Of a stretch of DNA of 64,000 nucleotides, positions 21,801-31,878 are shown in pieces (position 1 is the first letter of the stretch; each line of letters opens with the position of its first letter). This DNA comes from Aedes albopictus (lineage: Eukaryota > Arthropoda > Insecta > Diptera > Culicidae), in NCBI RefSeq assembly GCF_035046485.1, contig NC_085138.1, positions 276,129,694 to 276,193,693 of the forward strand, read 5' to 3'. A model generated the notes under the pieces. That model was not told the DNA's origin, made no database searches, and worked only from the letters and a program-made list of their open reading frames with translations. The translations under genes and the position numbers were made by a program.

Positions 21801-24800
21801 CTTCTGTGGAAATATGATCGTTTTGAATTTCCGGATAGTTACCCGATGGCGGTTCGGCGTTTACAGTGCTTGGAGCGGCGTATACAGAAGGACCCAGTGG
21901 TAGGCGAGAGTGTCATGAGGCAGTGGTCCGAATACCAGACCAAGGGCTACATACATAAAGCGACCCCGGACGAGCTCAGAGCGGCAGATCCGAAGCGTAC
22001 GTGGTATCTCCCGTTGGGCGTTGTTATCAACCCGAAGAAGCCATCAAAGATCCGTATTTTCTGCGACGCGGCGGCGAAAGTAGACGGCATCTCCATGAAC
22101 ACGATGCTCCTAAAGGGGCCGGATCTTCTGAACACGCTGCTCGATGTGCTTTTCGGATTCCGTGAAAAGCAAGTCGCACTCTGCGCCGATTTGAAAGAGA
22201 TGTTCCATCAAATTCAGATTCGGCCAGCTGATCGACATGCACAACGTCTGCTATGGCGGGAAGATCCAGCGCAAGTTCCGGATGTCTATCTTATGGACGT
22301 TGCTACGTTTGGAGCAACCTGTTCGCCGTGTTCGGCACAGTTTGTTAAAAACAGAAATGCCGAGGAGCACTCGTCGGAGTACCCGGAAGCAGCGGATGCC
22401 ATCGTGCGTAAGCACTACGTGGATGACTATCTTGACAGCGCAGACAATGTAGAGGCAGCAGTGAAGATAGCTTTGGAAGTGAAACATGTGCACTCTCTCG
22501 GCGGGTTCCACCTGCGGAATTGGCTGTCAAACTCAAAAGAAGTTCTTGCACGGGTCGGGGAAACCGAAACGGCAGCTGAGAAGAATCTCCAATTGGACAA
22601 GGGCAACTCGACAGAGCGTGTACTAGGGATGTTCTGGAAACCGGAAGAAGATGTGTTTACCTTTTCGACGACGTTGGCACTTGAAACGGATCATCCCACA
22701 AAGCGACAAGCGTTACGCGTCGTGATGAGTCCGTTCGACCCTGCCGGGTTGTTATGCTTCTTTCTCATCCATGGGAAGATCCTAATACAAGAGCTGTGGA
22801 GGTCGAAAACCGATTGGGATCAGCAGATACCGGAGCAGTTGAAGGAGCTGTGGATGCGCTGGACAAGCAGGTTTGAACAGCTGGACGAAGTACGTGTACC
22901 GCGTTGCTATTTTCCTCTCCGGGCGCAAAACGAGATCATCAACCTTCAACTGCATGTCTTCGTCGACGCCAGTGAAGAAGCGTACGCCTGCGTTGCATAT
23001 TTTCGAGCGGAGTTTACGGACACGGTTGAGATAGCAGTGGTCGGAGGCAAAGCGAAAGTAGCACCGTTGAAAGCGATGTCAATTCCAAGGTTGGAGCTGA
23101 TGGCGGCGGTGATAGGAGTTCGTCTACTAAAAACTATCCGCAATGGGCATTCGCTGAAGATCGACAAAACGGTAATGTGGAGCGACTCGAAAACAGTGTT
23201 AGCCTGGATCAATTCGGACCATCGGAGATATCGGCAGTTCGTCGCATGCCGCGTCGGTGAAATTATTTCGAAGTCGGATGCTGCGCAATGGCGATGGGTG
23301 CCAACCAAGGAAAATCCAGCAGATTTGGCAACCAAGTGGGGAAAAGGTCCATGCTTTTCGTCGACAAGTTCGTGGTTTAGGGGACCAGAATTTCTACGTT
23401 CCTCCGAAAACGAATGGCCTCTCGGAGAAAGGATAAACGACGAAGGAACCACCGAGGAAATTAGAATTTGTCTGGTGCATTCAAAAGCAGCTGAGCTCCG
23501 TGTAATCGAGTGGCATCGGTTTTCCAACTGGAGTCGTTTGCAGCGTTCAGTGGCATTTTCTCTCCGATACTGCAGAAATTTGAAGCACAAGGTGAAGAAG
23601 GAGCCGCTAGCAGAGGGACCGCTGACGCAACAAGAACTATCGCAAGCAGAGATGGCTATATTTCGCCTGGTGCAGAGCGAGGAGTATCCAGATGAAGCAG
23701 CAGCTCTCAGCGCCGAACGTGATCAACAGGAGAACTGTTCGGTACGACTAGAACGAACAAGCAAGATTCGGACATTGTCGCCGTTCATGGACGATACCGG
23801 CGTTATCCGATCGGAGACTAGAATTTGTGCAGCTGCTTTCGTATCGTACGATACCAGGTTTCCGATAATTCTTCCAAAGGATCATGCGGTTACTAAATTG
23901 TTGCTGGAATGGTACCACCGCAGATTTCTCCACGCGAACGGAGAGACGGTGGTTAACGAAGTGAGGCAGCGATTTCACATTTCGACACTACGTTCAGTAG
24001 TCCGCAAGGTGGCGAAGACGTGTATGCAGTGCAAGGTGAGGAAGGCGGTCCCGACAGTTCCACGGATGGCCCCTCTGCCAGAAGCGAGGCTAAAAGCATA
24101 CGAGCGTCCGTTTTCATATGTGGGGCTCGATTATTTCGGACCCATATCAGTTCGAGTCAACCGTAGCACGGTGAAGCGGTGGATAGCACTGTTCACCTGT
24201 CTCACTACACGTGCTGTTCATCTTGAGGTTGTTCATACGCTGGCAACCGAATCCTGTAAACAAGCGATACGGCGATTCATCGGACGAAGAGGCGCTCCAG
24301 CGGAATTTCGCAGTGACCGAGGAACAAACTTCGTAGGTGCAAACAACGAACTGCGAAAGGAGATGAACGCGATGGATGTTCAGTTAGCAGAAACGTTCAC
24401 GAATACAAAAACTCGGTGGGTGTTCAATCCGCCGACAGCGCCACATATGGGCGGCGCTTGGGAACGTTTGGTGAGGTCGGTGAAAACGGCAATGGCGGCT
24501 ATCAAAACTACGGAGATCCCGAAAGAAGAAGCGTTGGCGACGTTCGTAGTCGAGGCGGAAAGCGTGGTCAATTCAAGGCCACTAACATTCATCCCATTAG
24601 AGACGGAGCAGCAGGAAGCGTTGACACCAAACCACTTCTTGTTAATGAATTCTACCGGGGTGGTGCAACCTCCGAAGGCAACAGCGGACCTGAAAATGGT
24701 CTGTAGAGGTAGCTGGGAACTCTGCCGATCTATGGTGGATCAATTTTGGAGAAGATGGGTACAAGAATATCTGCCCACTATAGCTCGTCGAACCAAATGG

Positions 24801-25016
24801 TTTGAAGATGTAAAACCAATAGGAGTTGGCGACTTGGTCATTGTCGTCGAGGAGAAGATCCGGAACGGATGGATACGGGGCAAAATTGTCAGAGTCAACA
24901 ATGGAAGTGATGGAAGAGTTCGTAGTGCAGTAGTACAAACTACAGCCGGACTAATGGAACGGCCGGTAGCGAAGATGGCACGACTGGACGTAGAATGTGA
25001 AGGTAAAGCTGATTAG
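18810..25016 (+). CDS. BEL/Pao gag-pol polyprotein with N-terminal PHD finger, copy 1
   Basis: This is an intact 2068-codon frame. The first ATG lies in the LTR; the more likely start is Met27 (18888), just past the LTR. Order of parts: PHD-type zinc finger (C42, C45, C56, C59, H64, C67, C83, C86); coiled coil about 128-180; gag region with ELPTFSGNPEDWPLF; Cys-rich knuckles (CLVCKDSEHRVKNC); aspartic protease FLDDGSARTLV (D790 or D791); reverse transcriptase with YVDDYL at 1203-1208; RNase H from FVDASEEAY (D1386); integrase zinc site; integrase core D1774, D1836, E1885; C-terminal DUF5641-like region (VGDLVIVVEE). The product would assemble particles, copy RNA to DNA and integrate it. No env frame follows. 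The stop is 33 bp before LTR 2, after a GGGAAAG purine tract. Confidence 0.95.
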   Translation: MCLKRTRKTPPNKSKRLRSIRRATIPMSTRSQKDGTDVVAHCQACSNPDTERMVSCCHCRSWWHFECVGVTGSIAEQGRTFTCPGCQQPSLTIPPDFEKPKVGKSVSKAGSFVSGRTRSSVRARRAQLELEKLEAQKALALKRLELENKKLQLEAEVLEESFRLREEIEREGGSDTGSVYSQQSSRSKVEEWQKQQEEIMSSTIAASAEIPSEVGLQKETTATIGTGASQGGEKQPGKNILDRALQGISLEDSISEGTLGGMIGRTSEILRQSGTSRAGLPPVSVSSRVPGVSANNQVLLGYIHPHSTLGSWNESNIPQSIAPSLIPSQSQIGGFARHLPASNSRIVSSVVNTASGTRIGDSFSARPVATSEAVGDYPMNTRDEQPLLRRRDQPMRNPELHTSLNPERQSVESPRENLAQNADQHGWGPSPQQIAARQVIAKELPTFSGNPEDWPLFISSFTNTTQACGYSDAENLARLQRSLKGNALDAVRSRLLLPAAVPHVIATLETLYGRPELLIHTLLQKVRGAPAPKQDRLETLIGYGMAVQNLSDHLEAGGHQAHLNNPMLLFELVDKLPANMKLDWSLYKQRCVDVSIRAFSQYMATLVRAATDVTLHYDPKHQPEQQQRGARGGKDKTFCGAHSTEAALKTPAKEECMFGRKEERSSPACLVCKDSEHRVKNCPLFAKKPLEERWKLTGQLSLCRICLGIHGKRPCRIRGTCDIDGCQLRHHPLLHSKQRENGNKVKADSKAEGSSAITNHHSADRAVLFRIVPVMLHGNNRTVPAYAFLDDGSARTLVDEEIAKELGVTGQPLPLCLQWTSNVKRVEADSQQVALEISGEKSHCKFALKDVRTVRKLDLPRQSLRYAELADAFPYLKGLPIRGYENALPRILIGNDNAHVTAMLKMREGRPGEPIAAKSRLGWTVYGSRSESIGRAHSFHICDCEDDQAIHDLVKQFFSVESLGVDVAPCLESAEVQRAKRILENTTKRIGQRFETGLLWKYDRFEFPDSYPMAVRRLQCLERRIQKDPVVGESVMRQWSEYQTKGYIHKATPDELRAADPKRTWYLPLGVVINPKKPSKIRIFCDAAAKVDGISMNTMLLKGPDLLNTLLDVLFGFREKQVALCADLKEMFHQIQIRPADRHAQRLLWREDPAQVPDVYLMDVATFGATCSPCSAQFVKNRNAEEHSSEYPEAADAIVRKHYVDDYLDSADNVEAAVKIALEVKHVHSLGGFHLRNWLSNSKEVLARVGETETAAEKNLQLDKGNSTERVLGMFWKPEEDVFTFSTTLALETDHPTKRQALRVVMSPFDPAGLLCFFLIHGKILIQELWRSKTDWDQQIPEQLKELWMRWTSRFEQLDEVRVPRCYFPLRAQNEIINLQLHVFVDASEEAYACVAYFRAEFTDTVEIAVVGGKAKVAPLKAMSIPRLELMAAVIGVRLLKTIRNGHSLKIDKTVMWSDSKTVLAWINSDHRRYRQFVACRVGEIISKSDAAQWRWVPTKENPADLATKWGKGPCFSSTSSWFRGPEFLRSSENEWPLGERINDEGTTEEIRICLVHSKAAELRVIEWHRFSNWSRLQRSVAFSLRYCRNLKHKVKKEPLAEGPLTQQELSQAEMAIFRLVQSEEYPDEAAALSAERDQQENCSVRLERTSKIRTLSPFMDDTGVIRSETRICAAAFVSYDTRFPIILPKDHAVTKLLLEWYHRRFLHANGETVVNEVRQRFHISTLRSVVRKVAKTCMQCKVRKAVPTVPRMAPLPEARLKAYERPFSYVGLDYFGPISVRVNRSTVKRWIALFTCLTTRAVHLEVVHTLATESCKQAIRRFIGRRGAPAEFRSDRGTNFVGANNELRKEMNAMDVQLAETFTNTKTRWVFNPPTAPHMGGAWERLVRSVKTAMAAIKTTEIPKEEALATFVVEAESVVNSRPLTFIPLETEQQEALTPNHFLLMNSTGVVQPPKATADLKMVCRGSWELCRSMVDQFWRRWVQEYLPTIARRTKWFEDVKPIGVGDLVIVVEEKIRNGWIRGKIVRVNNGSDGRVRSAVVQTTAGLMERPVAKMARLDVECEGKAD

Positions 25017-25037
25017 TAGGAACTCAACCAGCTGTAC

Positions 25038-25049
25038 GGGTCGGGAAAG
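25038..25049 (+). promoter_or_regulatory. Polypurine tract before LTR 2
   Basis: GGGTCGGGAAAG ends directly at the LTR start (25050) and is the likely plus-strand primer. The same tract is found at 31867-31878 before LTR 3. Confidence 0.7.
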
Positions 25050-25675
25050 TGTTGCGGTGTACAACATCGAGTCCAGTCCGCCGCTGCTGGCATCCCGGTT
25101 ATAATATATTGCAGATAGGGCACGGGGAAATGATTTGATGACGGTAGAACAATGGATGTGTTTGGCTGGTAGATAGAAGTTGAATTGATTGTAAAGATAA
25201 ACACACAACGATAAGGAAAGTGCAGATAGAACGTAGAAAAGTAATTAGTTTTCAAATTGAATTTTTGTATGTTTTCCTGCAGTAAATCGTATCTGTAAGT
25301 AGTATTTATATTAAGGTTCAAACACAAATTAATTCCAAGACCGTTTGTTAGGAAGTAGTCGCTATCGATATAGTGCGCATTTCAATAGCAACATTGGGCT
25401 TAGCTAGGGTAACCAGTACGTGAGTAAGTACCACCGATGAAGAATTATTCGCGACATTAAGCTTGCTTTTTGAACACAGGTACTACGAAATACGAGTTGC
25501 GAAACATCTTTGGGATAGGTGGCCCGCATGACTTGGAGATCTGGGTGACCAATGTATGGTAAATTTGTTTATTATTCCTAAATTTAAGCTAATGAATACA
25601 TCAGCTTTTAGCATATCAACACTGGAAAACACCGGCGTGTGTGTCTCAAAAGAACCCGAAAAACTCCTCCCAACA
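25050..25675 (+). repeat. BEL/Pao LTR 2 (shared middle LTR)
   Basis: Same 626-bp sequence as LTR 1. It serves as 3' LTR of copy 1 and 5' LTR of copy 2, with no target duplication on either side of it. That fits a product of LTR-LTR recombination rather than two separate insertions. Confidence 0.93.
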
Positions 25676-28600
25676 AATCTAAAAGATTGAGGTCGATCAG
25701 ACGAGCTACGATCCCAATGAGTACCCGCAGCCAGAAGGATGGAACCGACGTCGTCGCACACTGCCAGGCGTGTAGCAATCCGGACACCGAGAGGATGGTG
25801 AGCTGCTGCCACTGTAGGTCGTGGTGGCATTTCGAATGCGTCGGAGTGACCGGCAGTATCGCGGAGCAAGGTAGAACGTTCACTTGCCCTGGATGCCAGC
25901 AACCATCGCTAACTATCCCGCCAGACTTTGAGAAGCCTAAAGTTGGTAAGTCCGTGAGCAAAGCCGGTAGTTTCGTCTCCGGAAGAACGAGGTCCAGCGT
26001 TAGGGCTAGAAGAGCTCAGTTAGAATTAGAAAAGCTAGAGGCGCAGAAGGCTCTCGCCTTAAAACGATTAGAATTAGAGAATAAGAAGTTGCAGCTGGAG
26101 GCGGAGGTCCTTGAGGAATCTTTCCGGTTGCGCGAAGAGATAGAGAGAGAGGGCGGAAGCGATACCGGGAGCGTGTATTCGCAGCAGAGTTCACGTAGTA
26201 AGGTAGAAGAGTGGCAGAAGCAGCAGGAAGAGATCATGAGTTCGACGATCGCGGCATCTGCGGAAATACCCTCGGAGGTCGGTCTTCAGAAGGAAACCAC
26301 GGCGACAATCGGAACAGGTGCTAGCCAGGGCGGCGAAAAGCAGCCGGGAAAGAACATTCTCGATAGGGCCTTGCAAGGCATTTCCTTAGAAGATAGTATT
26401 AGCGAGGGTACGTTAGGAGGCATGATTGGTCGAACATCGGAAATCCTAAGGCAGTCAGGCACCAGTAGGGCAGGACTTCCTCCTGTAAGCGTCAGCTCTA
26501 GAGTACCAGGCGTGAGCGCCAACAACCAAGTCTTGCTCGGGTACATACATCCGCACTCCACTCTTGGCTCATGGAATGAGTCCAATATTCCGCAGTCAAT
26601 AGCTCCCTCGTTAATTCCCAGTCAATCGCAAATCGGCGGGTTTGCGAGACATTTGCCAGCAAGCAATTCGCGAATCGTTTCCTCGGTAGTGAATACGGCA
26701 AGTGGTACGAGAATTGGTGATTCCTTCAGTGCGCGACCAGTTGCAACAAGCGAAGCGGTTGGTGATTATCCGATGAACACACGAGACGAACAACCGTTGC
26801 TGAGACGCAGAGATCAACCGATGCGGAATCCGGAGCTGCACACATCACTCAACCCAGAAAGGCAGTCGGTAGAGAGTCCGAGGGAGAATCTCGCTCAGAA
26901 CGCTGATCAGCATGGTTGGGGACCGAGCCCGCAGCAGATTGCAGCACGGCAAGTTATTGCAAAAGAGTTACCGACGTTTAGCGGAAACCCAGAAGACTGG
27001 CCACTGTTCATCAGCTCGTTTACCAACACAACCCAAGCGTGCGGGTATTCAGATGCAGAGAACTTGGCCAGACTGCAGCGGAGTTTGAAGGGAAATGCAC
27101 TTGATGCGGTACGTAGTCGCTTGCTTCTTCCTGCAGCCGTTCCGCACGTTATAGCTACCCTTGAAACGTTGTACGGTAGACCGGAGCTGCTAATCCACAC
27201 GTTGTTGCAGAAGGTTCGAGGGGCTCCAGCGCCAAAACAGGATCGGCTCGAGACTTTGATCGGATATGGCATGGCCGTGCAAAATCTCAGCGATCACCTG
27301 GAAGCAGGCGGACATCAGGCTCATCTAAACAATCCGATGTTGTTGTTCGAGTTGGTGGATAAGCTACCCGCTAACATGAAGCTGGACTGGTCGCTGTATA
27401 AGCAACGCTGCGTTGATGTGAGCATCCGGGCATTCTCGCAATACATGGCAACGCTGGTGCGAGCGGCAACTGACGTCACGTTGCACTACGACCCAAAGCA
27501 TCAACCAGAACAGCAGCAGCGAGGAGCGAGAGGTGGCAAGGACAAGACTTTCTGTGGGGCGCACTCTACGGAAGCAGCTCTGAAGACGCCGGCGAAGGAG
27601 GAATGTATGTTCGGACGAAAAGAAGAGCGATCGAGTCCAGCCTGTCTGGTTTGTAAGGATTCAGAACATCGGGTGAAGAATTGTCCCTTGTTCGCCAAGA
27701 AGCCTCTGGAAGAACGCTGGAAGCTAACTGGGCAGTTAAGTCTGTGCCGGATCTGCTTAGGAATCCATGGGAAACGTCCTTGCAGGATTCGAGGAACATG
27801 TGATATCGACGGATGCCAGCTGCGACATCATCCGTTGCTACACTCGAAGCAGAGGGAAAACGGAAATAAAGTGAAGGCTGACTCGAAGGCGGAAGGATCA
27901 AGTGCGATAACCAACCATCACTCAGCGGACAGGGCGGTACTTTTCCGAATCGTTCCCGTAATGCTGCATGGCAATAATCGAACGGTGCCCGCATATGCTT
28001 TCCTGGACGATGGATCGGCTAGGACCTTGGTGGACGAGGAGATCGCAAAGGAGCTGGGTGTAACCGGACAACCACTTCCCCTATGCTTGCAGTGGACTTC
28101 CAACGTGAAGCGTGTCGAAGCGGATTCTCAACAAGTGGCCTTGGAGATTTCTGGAGAGAAGAGCCACTGTAAATTTGCGTTGAAGGACGTGCGCACAGTA
28201 CGGAAACTGGACCTGCCACGACAATCGCTTCGGTATGCAGAATTGGCAGATGCTTTTCCTTACCTGAAGGGGCTACCGATCAGAGGATATGAGAACGCGC
28301 TTCCGCGGATACTCATCGGCAATGATAATGCGCACGTCACGGCGATGCTGAAGATGCGGGAAGGTCGGCCCGGAGAACCTATTGCTGCCAAGTCTCGACT
28401 CGGGTGGACGGTGTATGGATCGCGGAGCGAGAGCATCGGACGCGCACATAGCTTCCATATATGCGATTGTGAAGACGACCAGGCTATTCATGATTTAGTG
28501 AAGCAATTCTTTTCTGTAGAAAGCTTGGGTGTTGACGTCGCGCCATGCCTGGAATCGGCGGAAGTGCAAAGAGCGAAGCGAATTTTGGAGAATACCACTA

Positions 28601-31600
28601 AGCGCATTGGACAACGTTTCGAGACAGGGCTTCTGTGGAAATATGATCGTTTTGAATTTCCGGATAGTTACCCGATGGCGGTTCGGCGTTTACAGTGCTT
28701 GGAGCGGCGTATACAGAAGGACCCAGTGGTAGGCGAGAGTGTCATGAGGCAGTGGTCCGAATACCAGACCAAGGGCTACATACATAAAGCGACCCCGGAC
28801 GAGCTCAGAGCGGCAGATCCGAAGCGTACGTGGTATCTCCCGTTGGGCGTTGTTATCAACCCGAAGAAGCCATCAAAGATCCGTATTTTCTGCGACGCGG
28901 CGGCGAAAGTAGACGGCATCTCCATGAACACGATGCTCCTAAAGGGGCCGGATCTTCTGAACACGCTGCTCGATGTGCTTTTCGGATTCCGTGAAAAGCA
29001 AGTCGCACTCTGCGCCGATTTGAAAGAGATGTTCCATCAAATTCAGATTCGGCCAGCTGATCGACATGCACAACGTCTGCTATGGCGGGAAGATCCAGCG
29101 CAAGTTCCGGATGTCTATCTTATGGACGTTGCTACGTTTGGAGCAACCTGTTCGCCGTGTTCGGCACAGTTTGTTAAAAACAGAAATGCCGAGGAGCACT
29201 CGTCGGAGTACCCGGAAGCAGCGGATGCCATCGTGCGTAAGCACTACGTGGATGACTATCTTGACAGCGCAGACAATGTAGAGGCAGCAGTGAAGATAGC
29301 TTTGGAAGTGAAACATGTGCACTCTCTCGGCGGGTTCCACCTGCGGAATTGGCTGTCAAACTCAAAAGAAGTTCTTGCACGGGTCGGGGAAACCGAAACG
29401 GCAGCTGAGAAGAATCTCCAATTGGACAAGGGCAACTCGACAGAGCGTGTACTAGGGATGTTCTGGAAACCGGAAGAAGATGTGTTTACCTTTTCGACGA
29501 CGTTGGCACTTGAAACGGATCATCCCACAAAGCGACAAGCGTTACGCGTCGTGATGAGTCCGTTCGACCCTGCCGGGTTGTTATGCTTCTTTCTCATCCA
29601 TGGGAAGATCCTAATACAAGAGCTGTGGAGGTCGAAAACCGATTGGGATCAGCAGATACCGGAGCAGTTGAAGGAGCTGTGGATGCGCTGGACAAGCAGG
29701 TTTGAACAGCTGGACGAAGTACGTGTACCGCGTTGCTATTTTCCTCTCCGGGCGCAAAACGAGATCATCAACCTTCAACTGCATGTCTTCGTCGACGCCA
29801 GTGAAGAAGCGTACGCCTGCGTTGCATATTTTCGAGCGGAGTTTACGGACACGGTTGAGATAGCAGTGGTCGGAGGCAAAGCGAAAGTAGCACCGTTGAA
29901 AGCGATGTCAATTCCAAGGTTGGAGCTGATGGCGGCGGTGATAGGAGTTCGTCTACTAAAAACTATCCGCAATGGGCATTCGCTGAAGATCGACAAAACG
30001 GTAATGTGGAGCGACTCGAAAACAGTGTTAGCCTGGATCAATTCGGACCATCGGAGATATCGGCAGTTCGTCGCATGCCGCGTCGGTGAAATTATTTCGA
30101 AGTCGGATGCTGCGCAATGGCGATGGGTGCCAACCAAGGAAAATCCAGCAGATTTGGCAACCAAGTGGGGAAAAGGTCCATGCTTTTCGTCGACAAGTTC
30201 GTGGTTTAGGGGACCAGAATTTCTACGTTCCTCCGAAAACGAATGGCCTCTCGGAGAAAGGATAAACGACGAAGGAACCACCGAGGAAATTAGAATTTGT
30301 CTGGTGCATTCAAAAGCAGCTGAGCTCCGTGTAATCGAGTGGCATCGGTTTTCCAACTGGAGTCGTTTGCAGCGTTCAGTGGCATTTTCTCTCCGATACT
30401 GCAGAAATTTGAAGCACAAGGTGAAGAAGGAGCCGCTAGCAGAGGGACCGCTGACGCAACAAGAACTATCGCAAGCAGAGATGGCTATATTTCGCCTGGT
30501 GCAGAGCGAGGAGTATCCAGATGAAGCAGCAGCTCTCAGCGCCGAACGTGATCAACAGGAGAACTGTTCGGTACGACTAGAACGAACAAGCAAGATTCGG
30601 ACATTGTCGCCGTTCATGGACGATACCGGCGTTATCCGATCGGAGACTAGAATTTGTGCAGCTGCTTTCGTATCGTACGATACCAGGTTTCCGATAATTC
30701 TTCCAAAGGATCATGCGGTTACTAAATTGTTGCTGGAATGGTACCACCGCAGATTTCTCCACGCGAACGGAGAGACGGTGGTTAACGAAGTGAGGCAGCG
30801 ATTTCACATTTCGACACTACGTTCAGTAGTCCGCAAGGTGGCGAAGACGTGTATGCAGTGCAAGGTGAGGAAGGCGGTCCCGACAGTTCCACGGATGGCC
30901 CCTCTGCCAGAAGCGAGGCTAAAAGCATACGAGCGTCCGTTTTCATATGTGGGGCTCGATTATTTCGGACCCATATCAGTTCGAGTCAACCGTAGCACGG
31001 TGAAGCGGTGGATAGCACTGTTCACCTGTCTCACTACACGTGCTGTTCATCTTGAGGTTGTTCATACGCTGGCAACCGAATCCTGTAAACAAGCGATACG
31101 GCGATTCATCGGACGAAGAGGCGCTCCAGCGGAATTTCGCAGTGACCGAGGAACAAACTTCGTAGGTGCAAACAACGAACTGCGAAAGGAGATGAACGCG
31201 ATGGATGTTCAGTTAGCAGAAACGTTCACGAATACAAAAACTCGGTGGGTGTTCAATCCGCCGACAGCGCCACATATGGGCGGCGCTTGGGAACGTTTGG
31301 TGAGGTCGGTGAAAACGGCAATGGCGGCTATCAAAACTACGGAGATCCCGAAAGAAGAAGCGTTGGCGACGTTCGTAGTCGAGGCGGAAAGCGTGGTCAA
31401 TTCAAGGCCACTAACATTCATCCCATTAGAGACGGAGCAGCAGGAAGCGTTGACACCAAACCACTTCTTGTTAATGAATTCTACCGGGGTGGTGCAACCT
31501 CCGAAGGCAACAGCGGACCTGAAAATGGTCTGTAGAGGTAGCTGGGAACTCTGCCGATCTATGGTGGATCAATTTTGGAGAAGATGGGTACAAGAATATC

Positions 31601-31845
31601 TGCCCACTATAGCTCGTCGAACCAAATGGTTTGAAGATGTAAAACCAATAGGAGTTGGCGACTTGGTCATTGTCGTCGAGGAGAAGATCCGGAACGGATG
31701 GATACGGGGCAAAATTGTCAGAGTCAACAATGGAAGTGATGGAAGAGTTCGTAGTGCAGTAGTACAAACTACAGCCGGACTAATGGAACGGCCGGTAGCG
31801 AAGATGGCACGACTGGACGTAGAATGTGAAGGTAAAGCTGATTAG
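25639..31845 (+). CDS. BEL/Pao gag-pol polyprotein with N-terminal PHD finger, copy 2
   Basis: The translated protein is identical to copy 1 over all 2068 codons, with the same domain order and catalytic residues: PHD finger 42-86, protease D790/D791, YVDD at 1203-1206, RNase H D1386, integrase D1774/D1836/E1885. The likely start is Met27 at 25717. No substitutions were noticed between the two copies. Both copies could in principle make a functional polyprotein. Confidence 0.95.
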   Translation: MCLKRTRKTPPNKSKRLRSIRRATIPMSTRSQKDGTDVVAHCQACSNPDTERMVSCCHCRSWWHFECVGVTGSIAEQGRTFTCPGCQQPSLTIPPDFEKPKVGKSVSKAGSFVSGRTRSSVRARRAQLELEKLEAQKALALKRLELENKKLQLEAEVLEESFRLREEIEREGGSDTGSVYSQQSSRSKVEEWQKQQEEIMSSTIAASAEIPSEVGLQKETTATIGTGASQGGEKQPGKNILDRALQGISLEDSISEGTLGGMIGRTSEILRQSGTSRAGLPPVSVSSRVPGVSANNQVLLGYIHPHSTLGSWNESNIPQSIAPSLIPSQSQIGGFARHLPASNSRIVSSVVNTASGTRIGDSFSARPVATSEAVGDYPMNTRDEQPLLRRRDQPMRNPELHTSLNPERQSVESPRENLAQNADQHGWGPSPQQIAARQVIAKELPTFSGNPEDWPLFISSFTNTTQACGYSDAENLARLQRSLKGNALDAVRSRLLLPAAVPHVIATLETLYGRPELLIHTLLQKVRGAPAPKQDRLETLIGYGMAVQNLSDHLEAGGHQAHLNNPMLLFELVDKLPANMKLDWSLYKQRCVDVSIRAFSQYMATLVRAATDVTLHYDPKHQPEQQQRGARGGKDKTFCGAHSTEAALKTPAKEECMFGRKEERSSPACLVCKDSEHRVKNCPLFAKKPLEERWKLTGQLSLCRICLGIHGKRPCRIRGTCDIDGCQLRHHPLLHSKQRENGNKVKADSKAEGSSAITNHHSADRAVLFRIVPVMLHGNNRTVPAYAFLDDGSARTLVDEEIAKELGVTGQPLPLCLQWTSNVKRVEADSQQVALEISGEKSHCKFALKDVRTVRKLDLPRQSLRYAELADAFPYLKGLPIRGYENALPRILIGNDNAHVTAMLKMREGRPGEPIAAKSRLGWTVYGSRSESIGRAHSFHICDCEDDQAIHDLVKQFFSVESLGVDVAPCLESAEVQRAKRILENTTKRIGQRFETGLLWKYDRFEFPDSYPMAVRRLQCLERRIQKDPVVGESVMRQWSEYQTKGYIHKATPDELRAADPKRTWYLPLGVVINPKKPSKIRIFCDAAAKVDGISMNTMLLKGPDLLNTLLDVLFGFREKQVALCADLKEMFHQIQIRPADRHAQRLLWREDPAQVPDVYLMDVATFGATCSPCSAQFVKNRNAEEHSSEYPEAADAIVRKHYVDDYLDSADNVEAAVKIALEVKHVHSLGGFHLRNWLSNSKEVLARVGETETAAEKNLQLDKGNSTERVLGMFWKPEEDVFTFSTTLALETDHPTKRQALRVVMSPFDPAGLLCFFLIHGKILIQELWRSKTDWDQQIPEQLKELWMRWTSRFEQLDEVRVPRCYFPLRAQNEIINLQLHVFVDASEEAYACVAYFRAEFTDTVEIAVVGGKAKVAPLKAMSIPRLELMAAVIGVRLLKTIRNGHSLKIDKTVMWSDSKTVLAWINSDHRRYRQFVACRVGEIISKSDAAQWRWVPTKENPADLATKWGKGPCFSSTSSWFRGPEFLRSSENEWPLGERINDEGTTEEIRICLVHSKAAELRVIEWHRFSNWSRLQRSVAFSLRYCRNLKHKVKKEPLAEGPLTQQELSQAEMAIFRLVQSEEYPDEAAALSAERDQQENCSVRLERTSKIRTLSPFMDDTGVIRSETRICAAAFVSYDTRFPIILPKDHAVTKLLLEWYHRRFLHANGETVVNEVRQRFHISTLRSVVRKVAKTCMQCKVRKAVPTVPRMAPLPEARLKAYERPFSYVGLDYFGPISVRVNRSTVKRWIALFTCLTTRAVHLEVVHTLATESCKQAIRRFIGRRGAPAEFRSDRGTNFVGANNELRKEMNAMDVQLAETFTNTKTRWVFNPPTAPHMGGAWERLVRSVKTAMAAIKTTEIPKEEALATFVVEAESVVNSRPLTFIPLETEQQEALTPNHFLLMNSTGVVQPPKATADLKMVCRGSWELCRSMVDQFWRRWVQEYLPTIARRTKWFEDVKPIGVGDLVIVVEEKIRNGWIRGKIVRVNNGSDGRVRSAVVQTTAGLMERPVAKMARLDVECEGKAD

Positions 31846-31878
31846 TAGGAACTCAACCAGCTGTACGGGTCGGGAAAG

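Noticed and set aside
22946..23590. 214-codon minus-strand frame inside the BEL polyprotein (repeated at 29775-30419)
   Set aside because: A shadow of the polyprotein frame, duplicated only because the element is duplicated.
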